Shown here piece after piece: positions 1-9,025 of a stretch of 64,000 nucleotides of DNA (position 1 is the first letter of the stretch; each line of letters opens with the position of its first letter). The translations under genes were made by a program, and so were the position numbers. The stretch is from Luteimonas sp. RC10 (GTDB lineage: Bacteria; Pseudomonadota; Gammaproteobacteria; Xanthomonadales; Xanthomonadaceae). The stretch lies in assembly GCF_014192745.1 (NCBI RefSeq), contig NZ_JACHYJ010000001.1, positions 763,064 through 827,063 on the forward strand, given 5' to 3'. The notes under the pieces are model-generated. The model worked only from the letters and a program-made list of their open reading frames with translations. It was not told the DNA's origin and searched no databases.

Positions 1-177
1 TCGAATTGTCAGAACGCTGCCGTCGTCGAAATGCAGACGCAGTCCGTCGCCGACGCGCTCGAAGCGCCCGGCCGCATCGGGACCGATCCGGGCAGCGATG
101 ACGCGCCAGGTGGGCGCGTCGTCCTGGGCGGCCGGGGTACCCTGGGCCAGCGTGTGGTGTGGTGGTTGGGTGGGCAT
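1..177 (-). CDS. N-terminal fragment of an unidentified protein (runs off left edge)
   Basis: An open frame of 59 codons starts at an ATG (MPTQPPHHTLAQ...) and leaves the window without a stop. The start is polar and Pro/Thr/Gln-rich with no signal peptide. It is followed by a segment ending in FDDGSVLTI, a pattern of short beta-strands of the kind seen at the N-terminus of large surface or biofilm proteins. That resemblance is weak and is inference. The codon bias fits the neighbourhood. The next gene downstream lies outside the window, so no function is assigned. Confidence 0.5.
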   Translation of the reverse strand, partial: MPTQPPHHTLAQGTPAAQDDAPTWRVIAARIGPDAAGRFERVGDGLRLHFDDGSVLTIR

Positions 178-313
178 GCCTGCTTGCTTGAGGAGTCGGA
201 CATCGGATTGCGGGACATGCGCGCGCCAGGCCGCGCACGCCGTCCTTTGTCAAACACCTCGTGGAAAGCCGACGGAACAGGACATGCCGTCGCCGAACAG
301 TGCATTTCGCGTC

Positions 314-931
314 TTATGTACGGTCGCGTGGTGGGCTGGCGTGCGGGGACGCGGCCTCGTCCGGATCAAGTTGCGCCTGCAGAAAGGCACGCGCTTTGCG
401 CCAGTCGCGTCGGACGGTACGCACGGTCAGCCCGGACAGCGACGCGATCTCCGCCTCGCCCAGCCCGCCGAAGTAGCGCAGTTCCACCACCCGAGCCAGA
501 CGTGGGTCGAGCGCCTCGAGCGACTGCAGGGCGTTGTGGATGCTCAACAACTGCTCGAGTTTCAGCGCATCGTGCGGCGCATCGTGTGCGTCGGCGGGGG
601 CGCTGACCAGCACGTCGCGTCCCCGCTTGGCCGCTGTGCCCCGGCGTGCCTGGTCGACCAGCACAAATCGCATCGCCCGTGCGAGCAATGCGACCAGGTG
701 CCCACGGGACGCGGCCGGAATACGCGTGCGTGCGAACTTGAGCCAGGTCTCGCTGATCAGCGAGGTCGGCGAATGGCTGGCGATTGCCAGCCGACGGATC
801 TCCGATCTGGCGATACGATGCAGATCATCGTAAAGCAGGCGGTAGATCCCGTCCCAGGCGGTGGCGTCTCCGTCGCTGGCGTCGGCAAGCAGGCGGGCGA
901 TCGCCGGATCGAGCGCATCGTCGTTGCGCAT
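314..931 (-). CDS. ECF-family RNA polymerase sigma factor
   Basis: This is a sigma factor of the ECF group (PF07638-like). Region 2 contains the segment LLYDDLHRIARSE followed by SPTSLISETWLKF. Region 4 has the helix-turn-helix segment LRYFGGLGEAEIASLSGLTVRT without gaps. The Ser/Thr cluster SPTS sits where many ECF factors carry acidic residues. In the ECF43 group, whose members are paired with Ser/Thr kinases, a phosphorylatable residue there controls activity (family knowledge; the assignment here is inference). The chosen ATG has GGAG about 9 nt upstream and aligns with the usual N-terminus. An in-frame ATG at 1000 would add 23 residues but lacks a ribosome-binding site. The adjacent divergent kinase gene is the likely partner. 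No anti-sigma gene is visible. Confidence 0.85.
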   Translation of the reverse strand: MRNDDALDPAIARLLADASDGDATAWDGIYRLLYDDLHRIARSEIRRLAIASHSPTSLISETWLKFARTRIPAASRGHLVALLARAMRFVLVDQARRGTAAKRGRDVLVSAPADAHDAPHDALKLEQLLSIHNALQSLEALDPRLARVVELRYFGGLGEAEIASLSGLTVRTVRRDWRKARAFLQAQLDPDEAASPHASPPRDRT

Positions 932-1025
932 CGCGGCCGTCTCCGGGCGCGCCGGGGAGCGGGGCATTGTCGCGTCTATGAGGTCGGATTTGCTTTCCAT
1001 CCTGACTGCCGATCACGGGCGATGC

Positions 1026-3938
1026 ATGCTAGTCGATCCCCGCCATCGGGGGGACGCATCAAGGAGATCCGCCATCGAGACACCGTTGCCTTGCGAGCCT
1101 GGGACCCAACGGCGGGCGCTCGATCTGTTCGACGCCTATGTGCGGTTGCCGCGTTGGTGGCGGGCGAGAAAGCTTGCCCGACTGGCGGTGTCCGATCCCG
1201 CGTTGCATGCCGCGCTGTTGGCCCTGCTCGAGGCTGATCGCAGGGAGCACGTGATCGTTGACGCCCCGTTTCCCGAGATATCGGCGCTGTTGGACATCCA
1301 GGGTCCGCGACCCGAAAGCGATCCGCGTATCGGGACCAGAATCGGCGCGTGGGAGATCACCGGTGTCTTGGGGCGGGGGGGCATGGGCACGGTCTATCGA
1401 GCGCAGCGCTGGGATGCGCAACTGCGGCAGGTCGCTGCGCTCAAGTGCATCCGCGACGATCTGCTCTCCGCGGACCTGGTGGACGCCTTTCTCGCCGAAC
1501 GCAACGTGTTGGCGGGTCTGACCCATCCCGACATCGTGCCGTTGCTGGACGGCGGCGTGGACGAAGCCGGTCGCCCCTGGTATGCCATGCAACTGATCGA
1601 CGGGCTCGCGATCGACCAATGGTGCGATGCCAGGGCATTGTCGATCCGCGAGCGCGTCACGCTGTTCGTCGAAGCCTGTGACCAGGTCGCCTATGCCCAT
1701 CAGCGCGGCATCGTTCACCAGGACATCAAGCCGTCGAACCTGCTGGTGACCCACCAAGGCCGTCCACGGCTGCTGGACTTCGGGCTGTCGGTACTGATGG
1801 CGTCCGACGCGCTCGCGCCGACGCAGCGGCTGGCGATGACCAGTGGCTACACCGCTCCCGAGGTACTGGCGAATGGGTCGAGGGATGTGCGCGTGGACGT
1901 CTATGCACTCGGTGTGCTGCTGTGCCGACTGCTGGCGGGCGACGGCCCCTGCGCCACGCCGCTGGCATCGGGGACCCCGCAGGCGCCGTCGTCATGGGCG
2001 GCCGCACTCGATGCGTCGGCCGTCCGCGCGCGCGGCGCCTCATCGGCTGCCGCGCTGGTCAGGCAGTTGCGTGGCTCCCTCGATACCATCGTGCTGCGCG
2101 CTGTCGCCACCCGCCCTGCGCAGCGATTTGCAAGTGTCGAGGCGCTGACCGACGCGCTGACGGCCTGGTTGCGGCGCGTTGCACCAGTCCCTGCGTCGCG
2201 CCTGAAACGGGTGCTGGTGCCGGCAGGCGCCGCCATGGCGATGGTGATCGTCGGCCTGCTTGGCGGACATCTGTGGCGCGCAAGTCGGGAGGCGGCGATT
2301 GCCAGCCAGGCCGACCGGTTCTTCGAGTCCATGCTGGGCACGGCCGCGACGTCCGAACTGGGAGATTTGCCGCCAGCCCGGTCGACATTGTTGGCCTCTC
2401 TCGAGTCGGGGTTACGTCGCCAGACCGGAGGCGCCGATGCAGCCGGCATGCGGGCGCGGGGATTGTCGGTGCTTGCGCGCAGTTGGGCCGTGGCCGGCGA
2501 TTACCGGCGGGCGGAGCGGTTGGCGCGCGAAGCCGAATCGCTGATCGATTCGGGGAATCCTCTTGCCGCTGCCTTCAACCTTGCGACGCTGGCCCATCTC
2601 CAGAATCTCCAGGCGCAGCATGCCCAAGCCGAAGCGACCGTCGCGGTGGGCCTGGCGCGGTTGCCGGTCCGGCTGACCGATCAGCACAAGCTCGCGCATT
2701 TGCGGCTGCTCGCCCAGCGGGCGGTGGCCGAGTCGGGGCAGGGCCATTCCCAGGCCGCGCTCGCCACGCTCGATCGGGCGATCGGCGAGGCGGCGGGTCT
2801 GACCCCGTCGGTGGCCGACAACATCACTGCGCAGCTGCTGACCCAGCGTGGAATCTGGCTGCGTTGGCGCATGCGGATGCAGGAATCGGAGGCCGACCTG
2901 CTGCGTGCGATCGCACTGACCGACGACGCGGCACCGATCCTGGCCGATGACGCCCGCGAATCCTTGATCCGCACCGTGCGCGCGTCGCGCCAGCCTGGAC
3001 GTGAGCAACGCGCGCTGGCGCTGGCGAACCAACTGATCGAGCGGCGGCGCGCGACCCTGGGTGAGCGTCATCCCCAGACCGGAATGGCCTTGGCCGAACT
3101 CGCCTTCATCCAGATCCTCAACGCCGATCTGGCCAGCGCAAGCGAGACCGCGGACCAGGCCGAGCGCATTCTGGCCGAGGCGCTGGGGGCGGACCATCCC
3201 GCTGTCGCGCGCGCGTACATGGCCCAGGGGCATCTGGCCGCCTATGCGCGTGACATGCCCCGCGCGTTCGAGCGGACCGGACGCGCGCTGCGCATCTACC
3301 AGCGGCACTACGGGCCGGATCAGGAGTTCACGCTCGAGGCGCGCTTCCTGATGGCCAGCCATCTCTGGGCGCGGGCCGGTGACGCCGCCGACGATCCCGA
3401 CCTGATCCGGGCGCGCGATACGCTCGGGGCTGCGATCGCGAGCAGCGTCGCGGCGCACGGCGAGGTCTCGGCGCATCACCGTGGTGGCTATGCGATGCTG
3501 CTCGCCACCACTGGGCGCAAGGACGAGGCGGCGCGTCAGCTGGTGCTGGGCAAGCGCGACGCCGCGCGCCAGTTCGGGCCCGACAGCCAGGACGCGATGA
3601 TGGTCCGGTTGGCCGAATGCGGATTTCTGGTGCGCTATGGCGAGAACGATACGGACACGCTCGCGGCATTGACCGGCCTGGAACGCGATGCGGCCGCAAC
3701 CGGCACGATGTTCGCCGATGGCGTGCTGCACAGCGTGCTGACAATGCAGGCACGTTGGCTGCTGAAGCGGCAGCGCTCCAACGAGGCGCTGGATGCTGCG
3801 CAGCGCAGCCGCGCGATCGCGATCAAGTTGGACAAGCCGGGCTTGATCGCCGATAGCGATGCGATGATCGACGCCGTACGGGCCGCACACCGCAGCGACG
3901 CCGCGCCCGTCGACCGGACCGCGGCGCGATCGCCTTAA
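1026..3938 (+). CDS. Transmembrane Ser/Thr protein kinase with TPR-like C-terminal half
   Basis: The N-terminal kinase domain spans about residues 105-370. It has the glycine loop LGRGGMGTVY, the lysine of AALK (about 140), the catalytic loop HQDIKPSN and DFG (about 251). The usual Arg before the catalytic Asp is Gln, so this is a non-RD kinase that may not depend on activation-loop phosphorylation. One membrane helix lies near 396-417. The remaining roughly 550 residues are alpha-helical TPR-like repeats, probably periplasmic. It is divergent from the ECF sigma gene, and such pairs form phosphorylation-controlled regulons. The start is uncertain: the ATG used here has no ribosome-binding site, another in-frame ATG lies at 978, and a good AAGGAG at 1061-1066 is followed 7 nt later by ATC at 1074. 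The last 4 bases overlap plsB, which converges. Confidence 0.88.
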   Translation: MLVDPRHRGDASRRSAIETPLPCEPGTQRRALDLFDAYVRLPRWWRARKLARLAVSDPALHAALLALLEADRREHVIVDAPFPEISALLDIQGPRPESDPRIGTRIGAWEITGVLGRGGMGTVYRAQRWDAQLRQVAALKCIRDDLLSADLVDAFLAERNVLAGLTHPDIVPLLDGGVDEAGRPWYAMQLIDGLAIDQWCDARALSIRERVTLFVEACDQVAYAHQRGIVHQDIKPSNLLVTHQGRPRLLDFGLSVLMASDALAPTQRLAMTSGYTAPEVLANGSRDVRVDVYALGVLLCRLLAGDGPCATPLASGTPQAPSSWAAALDASAVRARGASSAAALVRQLRGSLDTIVLRAVATRPAQRFASVEALTDALTAWLRRVAPVPASRLKRVLVPAGAAMAMVIVGLLGGHLWRASREAAIASQADRFFESMLGTAATSELGDLPPARSTLLASLESGLRRQTGGADAAGMRARGLSVLARSWAVAGDYRRAERLAREAESLIDSGNPLAAAFNLATLAHLQNLQAQHAQAEATVAVGLARLPVRLTDQHKLAHLRLLAQRAVAESGQGHSQAALATLDRAIGEAAGLTPSVADNITAQLLTQRGIWLRWRMRMQESEADLLRAIALTDDAAPILADDARESLIRTVRASRQPGREQRALALANQLIERRRATLGERHPQTGMALAELAFIQILNADLASASETADQAERILAEALGADHPAVARAYMAQGHLAAYARDMPRAFERTGRALRIYQRHYGPDQEFTLEARFLMASHLWARAGDAADDPDLIRARDTLGAAIASSVAAHGEVSAHHRGGYAMLLATTGRKDEAARQLVLGKRDAARQFGPDSQDAMMVRLAECGFLVRYGENDTDTLAALTGLERDAAATGTMFADGVLHSVLTMQARWLLKRQRSNEALDAAQRSRAIAIKLDKPGLIADSDAMIDAVRAAHRSDAAPVDRTAARSP

Positions 3939-6715
3939 TCGACTGCGGCGGCCGGCGGTGCCGGTTCGGCGCGCACGGCTTCGGGGCTGACTTTCTCGAT
4001 CGAATGCCGCAGCTCGCGGCCCAGGATCACCTTTGCGTCCTTGGCCAGCGCGGTCAGGCGCTCGTCGAACACCAGCTTGCTGTTGCCGTCGAGCTTGACC
4101 AGGCCCAGCTCGCGCAGCTTCTGGATGAAGCCGCGGAACAGTGATTTGTCGAAGAACTCCGGTGCGGCCGGCGCGTAGAGCAGCGACAGGCGCTGCGCGG
4201 CCAGTTGGCACAGGCCCTCGAGTTCGCCGGCGCCCAGCGTGCCCGGACCGTTCTTGGCCAGCACCGAGATCGCGATGTAGTAGCGCTCGAATGCCTGCTG
4301 CAGCGGGTGGCTGAGCGCACGCAGCCGGAACACCTCGTCGCTCTGTCCGGCGTTGCGGGCGTAGACCGGATCGCCGTCATGGTCGTCGGCGAGCGGTTCG
4401 AGCAGTCCTTCGCGCACGAAGGTGGCCAAGGTGCGCTCGATCCGGTCGGCGAAGGCGTCCTCGGTCCACGGCAGGAACAGCTCGGCCTGCAGGAACGGAT
4501 ACATCGTGCGCCCCAGGCGCAGCAGCGTGTGCCGGCTCATGCGGCGGTTGTGCAGGAAGCAGCAGGCGATCCATGCCGAGGCGGTGTACAGGTGCAGCAC
4601 GTTGTTGCGGAAGTAGGTCAGCAGCACCGCCTGCTCGTCGTCGCCGACCCGCAGCACATCGCCCAGCGGGTGGGCGACGCGTTCGAGCACGCCGATCTCC
4701 TCGCCGTGGGCGACGATCTCCGCCGGCGTGTGCGGCGTCAGCGTGACCCGGTCCGAATACGGCACGTCGTCGAGCAGCTGCTTGGACAGCGCGATCTGCG
4801 CCAGCAGGTCGGCTTCGCCCATCGCATGCTTGGGCGTGGACAGCAGCGCGAGCGAGAGCAGATTGATCGGATTGACGTCGGCGGCGCGGTTGATGTTGAC
4901 GTGGATGCGCTGGGCCAGCACGTCGATCGTGTTGGCCAGCCAAGCCGGCTTGGCGTCCTCGGGCACCGCGCGGCCGTCCCAGTCGGGCGCCAGTTCGGCA
5001 AGCACCGCATTGAGATGGATCGGCTCGCCGAAGTTCACCACCACCTGGCCGTAGTTGCTGCGCAGCACCTGCGGGATGCCCCACAGCAACCGCCAGATCG
5101 ATTCCTTCTTCTTGGCCTTGCCCGACAGCTCGTCGAGGTAGCTGCTGCCTTCCATCAGCTTTTCGTAGCCGATGTACACCGGCTGGAACAGCACCGGCTT
5201 GCGCGGCTCGCGCAGATAGGCGCGCAGCGTCATCGCCAGCGCGCCGCCCTTGGGCGGCAGCAGCCGGCCGGTGCGCGAGCGACCGCCCTCGATGAAGTAC
5301 TCGATCGAATAGCCGCCGCCGACCAGCTGCGCCATGTATTCGGAGAACACCGCCGAATACAGCGCATTGCCGCGGAAGCTGCGCCGGGCGAAGAACGCGC
5401 CGCCCTTGCGCAGCAGCGTGCCGATCACCGGCAGGTTGAGATTGACGCCGGCGAAGATGTGCGGCGGCACGATGCCGCGGCCGTAGAGCAGGTACGACAG
5501 CAGCAGGTAGTCCATGTGGCTGCGGTGGCTGGGCACGTAGACGATCTCGTGCCCGGGTGCGGCCTCCTTGAAGCGGTCCAGGTGATGGACCAGCACGCCG
5601 CGGAAGATCCGGTTCCACACCGTGGTCAGCAGGAAGCTGGCCGAGCGCACCAGCGGGTGCGAGTAGTCGGCGGCGATCTCGTAGGCGTAGGCGTGCGCCT
5701 TCTTCCAGGCGTCCTCCGGCCGGCTGTTGTCGCGTCGCGCCTGGTCGGCGATCGCGTCCTTGACCGACGGCGCGGCGAGCACCTTGTCGACCAGCAGCCG
5801 GCGGGTCGACAGGTCGGGGCCGATGATGGCCTCGCGCATGCGGTTGAAGTGCGTGCGCAGCACGCGCGAGAGCTTGCGCACCGTGCGTTCGGCGCCCAGG
5901 TCCTCGTCGAGCAGCGGCCGCACTGCGACCGGCTCGGCGAAGCGCACCAGCGTGTCGCGGCCGTTGAGCAGGATCGACAGCAGGCGGCGGAAACGGCCGA
6001 CGATCGTCCAGTTCTCCGAGAACAGCACCGAGAACCAGCCGTTGGCCTTGTCGGGCGAGCGACCGACGAAGATCGAGACCGGCACCACCTGCACGTCGAG
6101 CGTGGGATCGAGCCGGTGCGCCTCGAGCAGGCGCGAGAGCGATTCGGAATGCGTCGATTTCGATGGCGGCTTGCCGGCCGCCAGCGCCAGCGCACTGCCG
6201 GCGTTGCGCCGCGACAGCGCGACGTAGGCGCGCTTGCGCCCCAGCGGATCGCCGGGTAGCGGCTGCAGCGGCGACGGCAGGCCGGCGTCGCGGCAGGCGC
6301 GCTCGAGGATCAGCGCGTTCGACAGGCCGTAGTCCTCGAGCACGTAACAGACCGGGCGGTGGTCGACCAGCGTCTCCGGGGCCTGGGGTTCGACCTTCAG
6401 CCCGATCCAGGGGCGCAGGAGCCGGTCGAGCAGACCGGCCCACCATGGCCGGCGTGCGGCGCGGCGGGGCGTGGCCGCAGGGCGCGCCACCAGGGGCGTA
6501 CGCGCGTCGGCGGCAGGGGGCGCATCGGCGGCCGGCGCCGGGCTCGCAGCATCCGCCTGCGGAGCCTCGTGCGCGGCGCGAGCGCCTGCATCGGCCGGTG
6601 CCGCGGTGGGTTCCGGCAGCGCGGCGGCGGGTACCGAGGCGGCGTCATCGCCGTCGCGCCGGGGGCGCGCGTCGTCGGGAAAGGGGAAGGTCGGTTGGTC
6701 GGGCATCGGCGGCAT
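3935..6715 (-). CDS. plsB: Glycerol-3-phosphate 1-O-acyltransferase PlsB
   Basis: PlsB acylates sn-glycerol 3-phosphate at position 1 at the inner membrane, the first step of phospholipid synthesis. The acyltransferase block I, HRSHMD, lies near residue 395, followed by the blocks GAFFARRSFRGN and FIEGGRSRTGR and by PVYIGYEKL. The protein is 926 residues against roughly 800-880 for most homologues. The excess is an Ala/Pro-rich N-terminal tail of about 100 residues that looks like a disordered linker. The start is the first of two ATGs three codons apart, with GGAG upstream. A 2-kb open frame on the opposite strand is an artefact of GC-rich codon bias. Confidence 0.95.
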   Translation of the reverse strand: MPPMPDQPTFPFPDDARPRRDGDDAASVPAAALPEPTAAPADAGARAAHEAPQADAASPAPAADAPPAADARTPLVARPAATPRRAARRPWWAGLLDRLLRPWIGLKVEPQAPETLVDHRPVCYVLEDYGLSNALILERACRDAGLPSPLQPLPGDPLGRKRAYVALSRRNAGSALALAAGKPPSKSTHSESLSRLLEAHRLDPTLDVQVVPVSIFVGRSPDKANGWFSVLFSENWTIVGRFRRLLSILLNGRDTLVRFAEPVAVRPLLDEDLGAERTVRKLSRVLRTHFNRMREAIIGPDLSTRRLLVDKVLAAPSVKDAIADQARRDNSRPEDAWKKAHAYAYEIAADYSHPLVRSASFLLTTVWNRIFRGVLVHHLDRFKEAAPGHEIVYVPSHRSHMDYLLLSYLLYGRGIVPPHIFAGVNLNLPVIGTLLRKGGAFFARRSFRGNALYSAVFSEYMAQLVGGGYSIEYFIEGGRSRTGRLLPPKGGALAMTLRAYLREPRKPVLFQPVYIGYEKLMEGSSYLDELSGKAKKKESIWRLLWGIPQVLRSNYGQVVVNFGEPIHLNAVLAELAPDWDGRAVPEDAKPAWLANTIDVLAQRIHVNINRAADVNPINLLSLALLSTPKHAMGEADLLAQIALSKQLLDDVPYSDRVTLTPHTPAEIVAHGEEIGVLERVAHPLGDVLRVGDDEQAVLLTYFRNNVLHLYTASAWIACCFLHNRRMSRHTLLRLGRTMYPFLQAELFLPWTEDAFADRIERTLATFVREGLLEPLADDHDGDPVYARNAGQSDEVFRLRALSHPLQQAFERYYIAISVLAKNGPGTLGAGELEGLCQLAAQRLSLLYAPAAPEFFDKSLFRGFIQKLRELGLVKLDGNSKLVFDERLTALAKDAKVILGRELRHSIEKVSPEAVRAEPAPPAAAVD

Positions 6716-6744
6716 TATGCCCAAGCGGCTCCGCGCGGCGGGCG

Positions 6745-7650
6745 TCAGGGGCCCGGCGGGGGCGTGGCCGCGGTGCGGGCGTGGCGCAGGAAGTCGGACA
6801 CGTACCAGCGCCCGGCCACGCGTTCGACGCCGATCTCGGCATCGATCGAACGGCCATCGAGCAGGTAGCGCAGCCGCACCCGCGCCTGGTCGCCGGTCTG
6901 CGAGGCCAGCGTTGGCGTGACGCTGTCGAAGCTCGCATCCAGATCCAGGCCATAGGCACGCAATTGCTGCTTGGCGACCTCGAACACCGGCGACAGGCGG
7001 CGCAGCCCGGCCGCCATGCCGGCCCGGCCGAGGGCAGCGTCGCCGTCGAGGGCGCTGCGCCGGACCGCCGCGGTCAGTGCCTCGACGGTCTGCTGGGCGA
7101 GGGCGCGGTCGGCCAATGGCGCCCGGGCCGCCCACTCACCGGTGGCCGCCACCAGTTGGGTGTAGTGCTGGCGTTCGTCGTCGCTGAACCCCGGCGACTG
7201 GGCCAGATACTGGGTCGCGAACACGGCCAGGGCCCGCGCCGTCGAGCGCAGCTCGCCGTCGGCGCCGGCGAACTGCCGATCGAAGGTCGCCAGCAGCGCG
7301 CGTTCGGCGTCCGCCGCGTGCAGCGCGGCCAGCGCCGCAGGAATCTGACCCGATAGCGGCAGTTCCGACAGTGGCCATCGGGTGCGGTCCTCGCGCCAGG
7401 CTTGCTCGAGCGCCGGCGCCAGATCGGCCGGCAACGCATCGCGCGCAAACGCGGCCAGATCCCCGCCGCGCAGGTGTGCGGTCAGGACCGTGACCGCCTC
7501 GACCGGGGTCGCGCCGCCGGTCGGCGCCAGTGCAGTCTCCGGCGCGGGCCGGTCGCAGCCGCCCAGCCACAGCAGCAGCGGCAACAGCGCCGTGCAGGCA
7601 CGATGCGGACGCCGGCGGGGCCGGCGGCGGGTCGGCGCGTGCGCGTGCAT
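6745..7650 (-). CDS. Uncharacterised lipoprotein
   Basis: 301 residues with an Arg-rich n-region, a hydrophobic stretch and the lipobox LGGC, so the mature protein begins with a lipidated Cys followed by Asp. Asp at +2 is a classical inner-membrane retention signal in Enterobacteria; whether that holds here is unknown. The rest is helical and Ala-rich and ends with a beta-rich domain (RVRLRYLLDGRSIDAEIG, then VAGRWYVSDF) that resembles the nuclear-transport-factor-like fold used by many lipoproteins. GAGGAG lies 9 nt before the ATG. It sits about 30 bp upstream of plsB on the same strand and could be co-transcribed with it. No function is assigned. Confidence 0.8.
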   Translation of the reverse strand: MHAHAPTRRRPRRRPHRACTALLPLLLWLGGCDRPAPETALAPTGGATPVEAVTVLTAHLRGGDLAAFARDALPADLAPALEQAWREDRTRWPLSELPLSGQIPAALAALHAADAERALLATFDRQFAGADGELRSTARALAVFATQYLAQSPGFSDDERQHYTQLVAATGEWAARAPLADRALAQQTVEALTAAVRRSALDGDAALGRAGMAAGLRRLSPVFEVAKQQLRAYGLDLDASFDSVTPTLASQTGDQARVRLRYLLDGRSIDAEIGVERVAGRWYVSDFLRHARTAATPPPGP

Positions 7651-7733
7651 CCGGCGATTCTCCTCGGCCCCCTCAGGCCGACCATCCTGCAATGGCCAGG
7701 TCGCTCACGACAAGTGAGCCGTCCGGGCCGCGC

Positions 7734-8411
7734 TCACAGATCGTGCGTGACCCAGCCGCGCGGGGTGTCGGCGGCCGCGGCATCGAGCGCGGCCTGGGCG
7801 ATCTCGTCGGGCGTGCGCCCGGCGCGCCAGGCCGCGGCGATCGCGGCCAGCCGCTCGCGCGTGGCGCGGGTGTAGGCGCCTTCCAGTTCGTTCTGGGCAT
7901 CGGCCGCAAGCTTCTGTGGATACAGCGTGCGGGCATCCTCGCTGCGGTTGAGCAGTGCGATCATCCGCGCCAGGCTCTTGCGGAAGGTCTGCGCCGACAA
8001 TGCGGTGCGCTGGGTCCGCTGCAGATGCCAGACCGTCAGGTATTCCACCGGCCCGAGCAGGCGGCGCGGTGTACCGCCGAAGAACTGGCCGGAGAACGCG
8101 CTGGCCGCGACCGGGCCGCTGGCGTCGGGCAGGCGGGTCGCGCCCCACGAACTCAGCGCGCCGCCGGGCAGGTCCATGCGACGCAGCGCGGTGCCGAAGG
8201 TGTCGGCGACCAGGCGTTGCGCGTGGGCGTCGTCGCTCTCGGCGACCACCTGCAGCAGGCGCAGGAACAGCGGATAGCGGTCCTCGCCCAGGCGCCGTGC
8301 CAGTCGCTTGAGGACGGTCAATCGGTACTCGGGATCGGAATGCGCAGCCAGGGCCGACACCAGGCGGTCGGCGGCGGCACGCAGGGATTGCGCGGAGGGC
8401 ACGGCGTTCAT
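7734..8411 (-). CDS. Conserved hypothetical protein, helical
   Basis: 225 residues, predominantly alpha-helical, without a signal peptide or membrane segment. Features that stand out are RLTVLKRLARRLGEDRYPLF near residue 30 and GPVEYLTVWHLQ near 120. The protein looks cytosolic and may mediate protein contacts. I do not recognise the family. The codon bias and the intact frame support a real gene. It lies between a lipoprotein gene and the edge of the T3SS locus; nothing in the sequence ties it to secretion. Confidence 0.7.
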   Translation of the reverse strand: MNAVPSAQSLRAAADRLVSALAAHSDPEYRLTVLKRLARRLGEDRYPLFLRLLQVVAESDDAHAQRLVADTFGTALRRMDLPGGALSSWGATRLPDASGPVAASAFSGQFFGGTPRRLLGPVEYLTVWHLQRTQRTALSAQTFRKSLARMIALLNRSEDARTLYPQKLAADAQNELEGAYTRATRERLAAIAAAWRAGRTPDEIAQAALDAAAADTPRGWVTHDL

Positions 8412-8465
8412 CGAAGGACAGCCAACAAGGACGACGGCACTCTAGCGCGTCGTGCGTGCGTCGCC

Positions 8466-8783
8466 CTAGCCGAGGGCGTCGAGGATCGCGTCGGTGCCGT
8501 GATCGGCGGCAGCGGCCAGGTCCAGGCCGGCGAGACGGCCTTCGAACGCGCGATCGCCGGCGAACAACCGCGATCCGGCCGGCACATCGTCCCAGGCGAC
8601 GGCATTGAGCATGTCCTCACCCGGATCGGCCTGCGGACCGCGGGCGGCCAGCGCGCCGTCGGCCTCGCCCAGACCGACGAGCCCGCTGCCATCGGGCTGG
8701 CGCAGGTCGTCGAATGCGACCTGGCTGCCCAGCCGTTCGAGGCTGGCGGCGGTGAAGCCGGTGTTGGAGGAGATACCGCTCAT
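8466..8783 (-). CDS. Small hypothetical protein divergent from sctU
   Basis: 105 residues, acidic and Gly/Ala/Asp-rich, without Cys or membrane helices. The first 15 residues (MSGISSNTGFTAASL) are Ser/Thr/Asn-rich and amphipathic, the composition expected of a type III export signal, though composition alone proves little. A plausible sigma-70 promoter lies just upstream. The gene is divergent from sctU and is the first gene left of the secretion locus, so a link to the T3SS is possible. No ribosome-binding site is evident, which lowers confidence. Confidence 0.5.
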   Translation of the reverse strand: MSGISSNTGFTAASLERLGSQVAFDDLRQPDGSGLVGLGEADGALAARGPQADPGEDMLNAVAWDDVPAGSRLFAGDRAFEGRLAGLDLAAAADHGTDAILDALG

Positions 8784-8812
8784 GCCGTGTCCGCTGGGAT
8801 CCGTGGATGCCG

Positions 8813-8840
8813 CTCATAGCGACGATGGCGCGACTGTAAC
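8813..8840 (-). promoter_or_regulatory. Putative sigma-70 promoter of the 105-residue gene
   Basis: On the minus strand GTTACA is separated from TATGAG by 16 bp. The -10 element ends about 30 bp before the start codon. Each hexamer matches consensus in four or more positions. Confidence 0.35.
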
Positions 8841-9025
8841 GCCGGTGCCACATGCGGGCTATCTCGGGCTGGCCCTAGGGGGGGCGCGCCCTTGCCGGTG
8901 GCTGGCCATCTCAACATGAATGCATGATGGCCGGCCCCTGGCGTCCTTGTTCTCCGCGCACCGCGCGATGTCTGCGCACTGCGTGCTAGCCTCCAGATCC
9001 CCGTGATGCGCCGGTGCAGGCCCGC

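Noticed and set aside
2412..6259. Long open frames antisense to the kinase gene and to plsB (599 and 684 codons)
   Set aside because: They mirror real genes with strong domain matches on the other strand. Their translations are Arg/Gln/His/Gly-rich with no recognisable domain, the usual by-product of GC-biased codons.
8873..8880. CCCTAGGG upstream of sctU as a fourth accessory operator
   Set aside because: It is an 8-bp palindrome without the 4-bp spacer of the other copies, so it does not fit CTRGGG-N4-CCCYAG.
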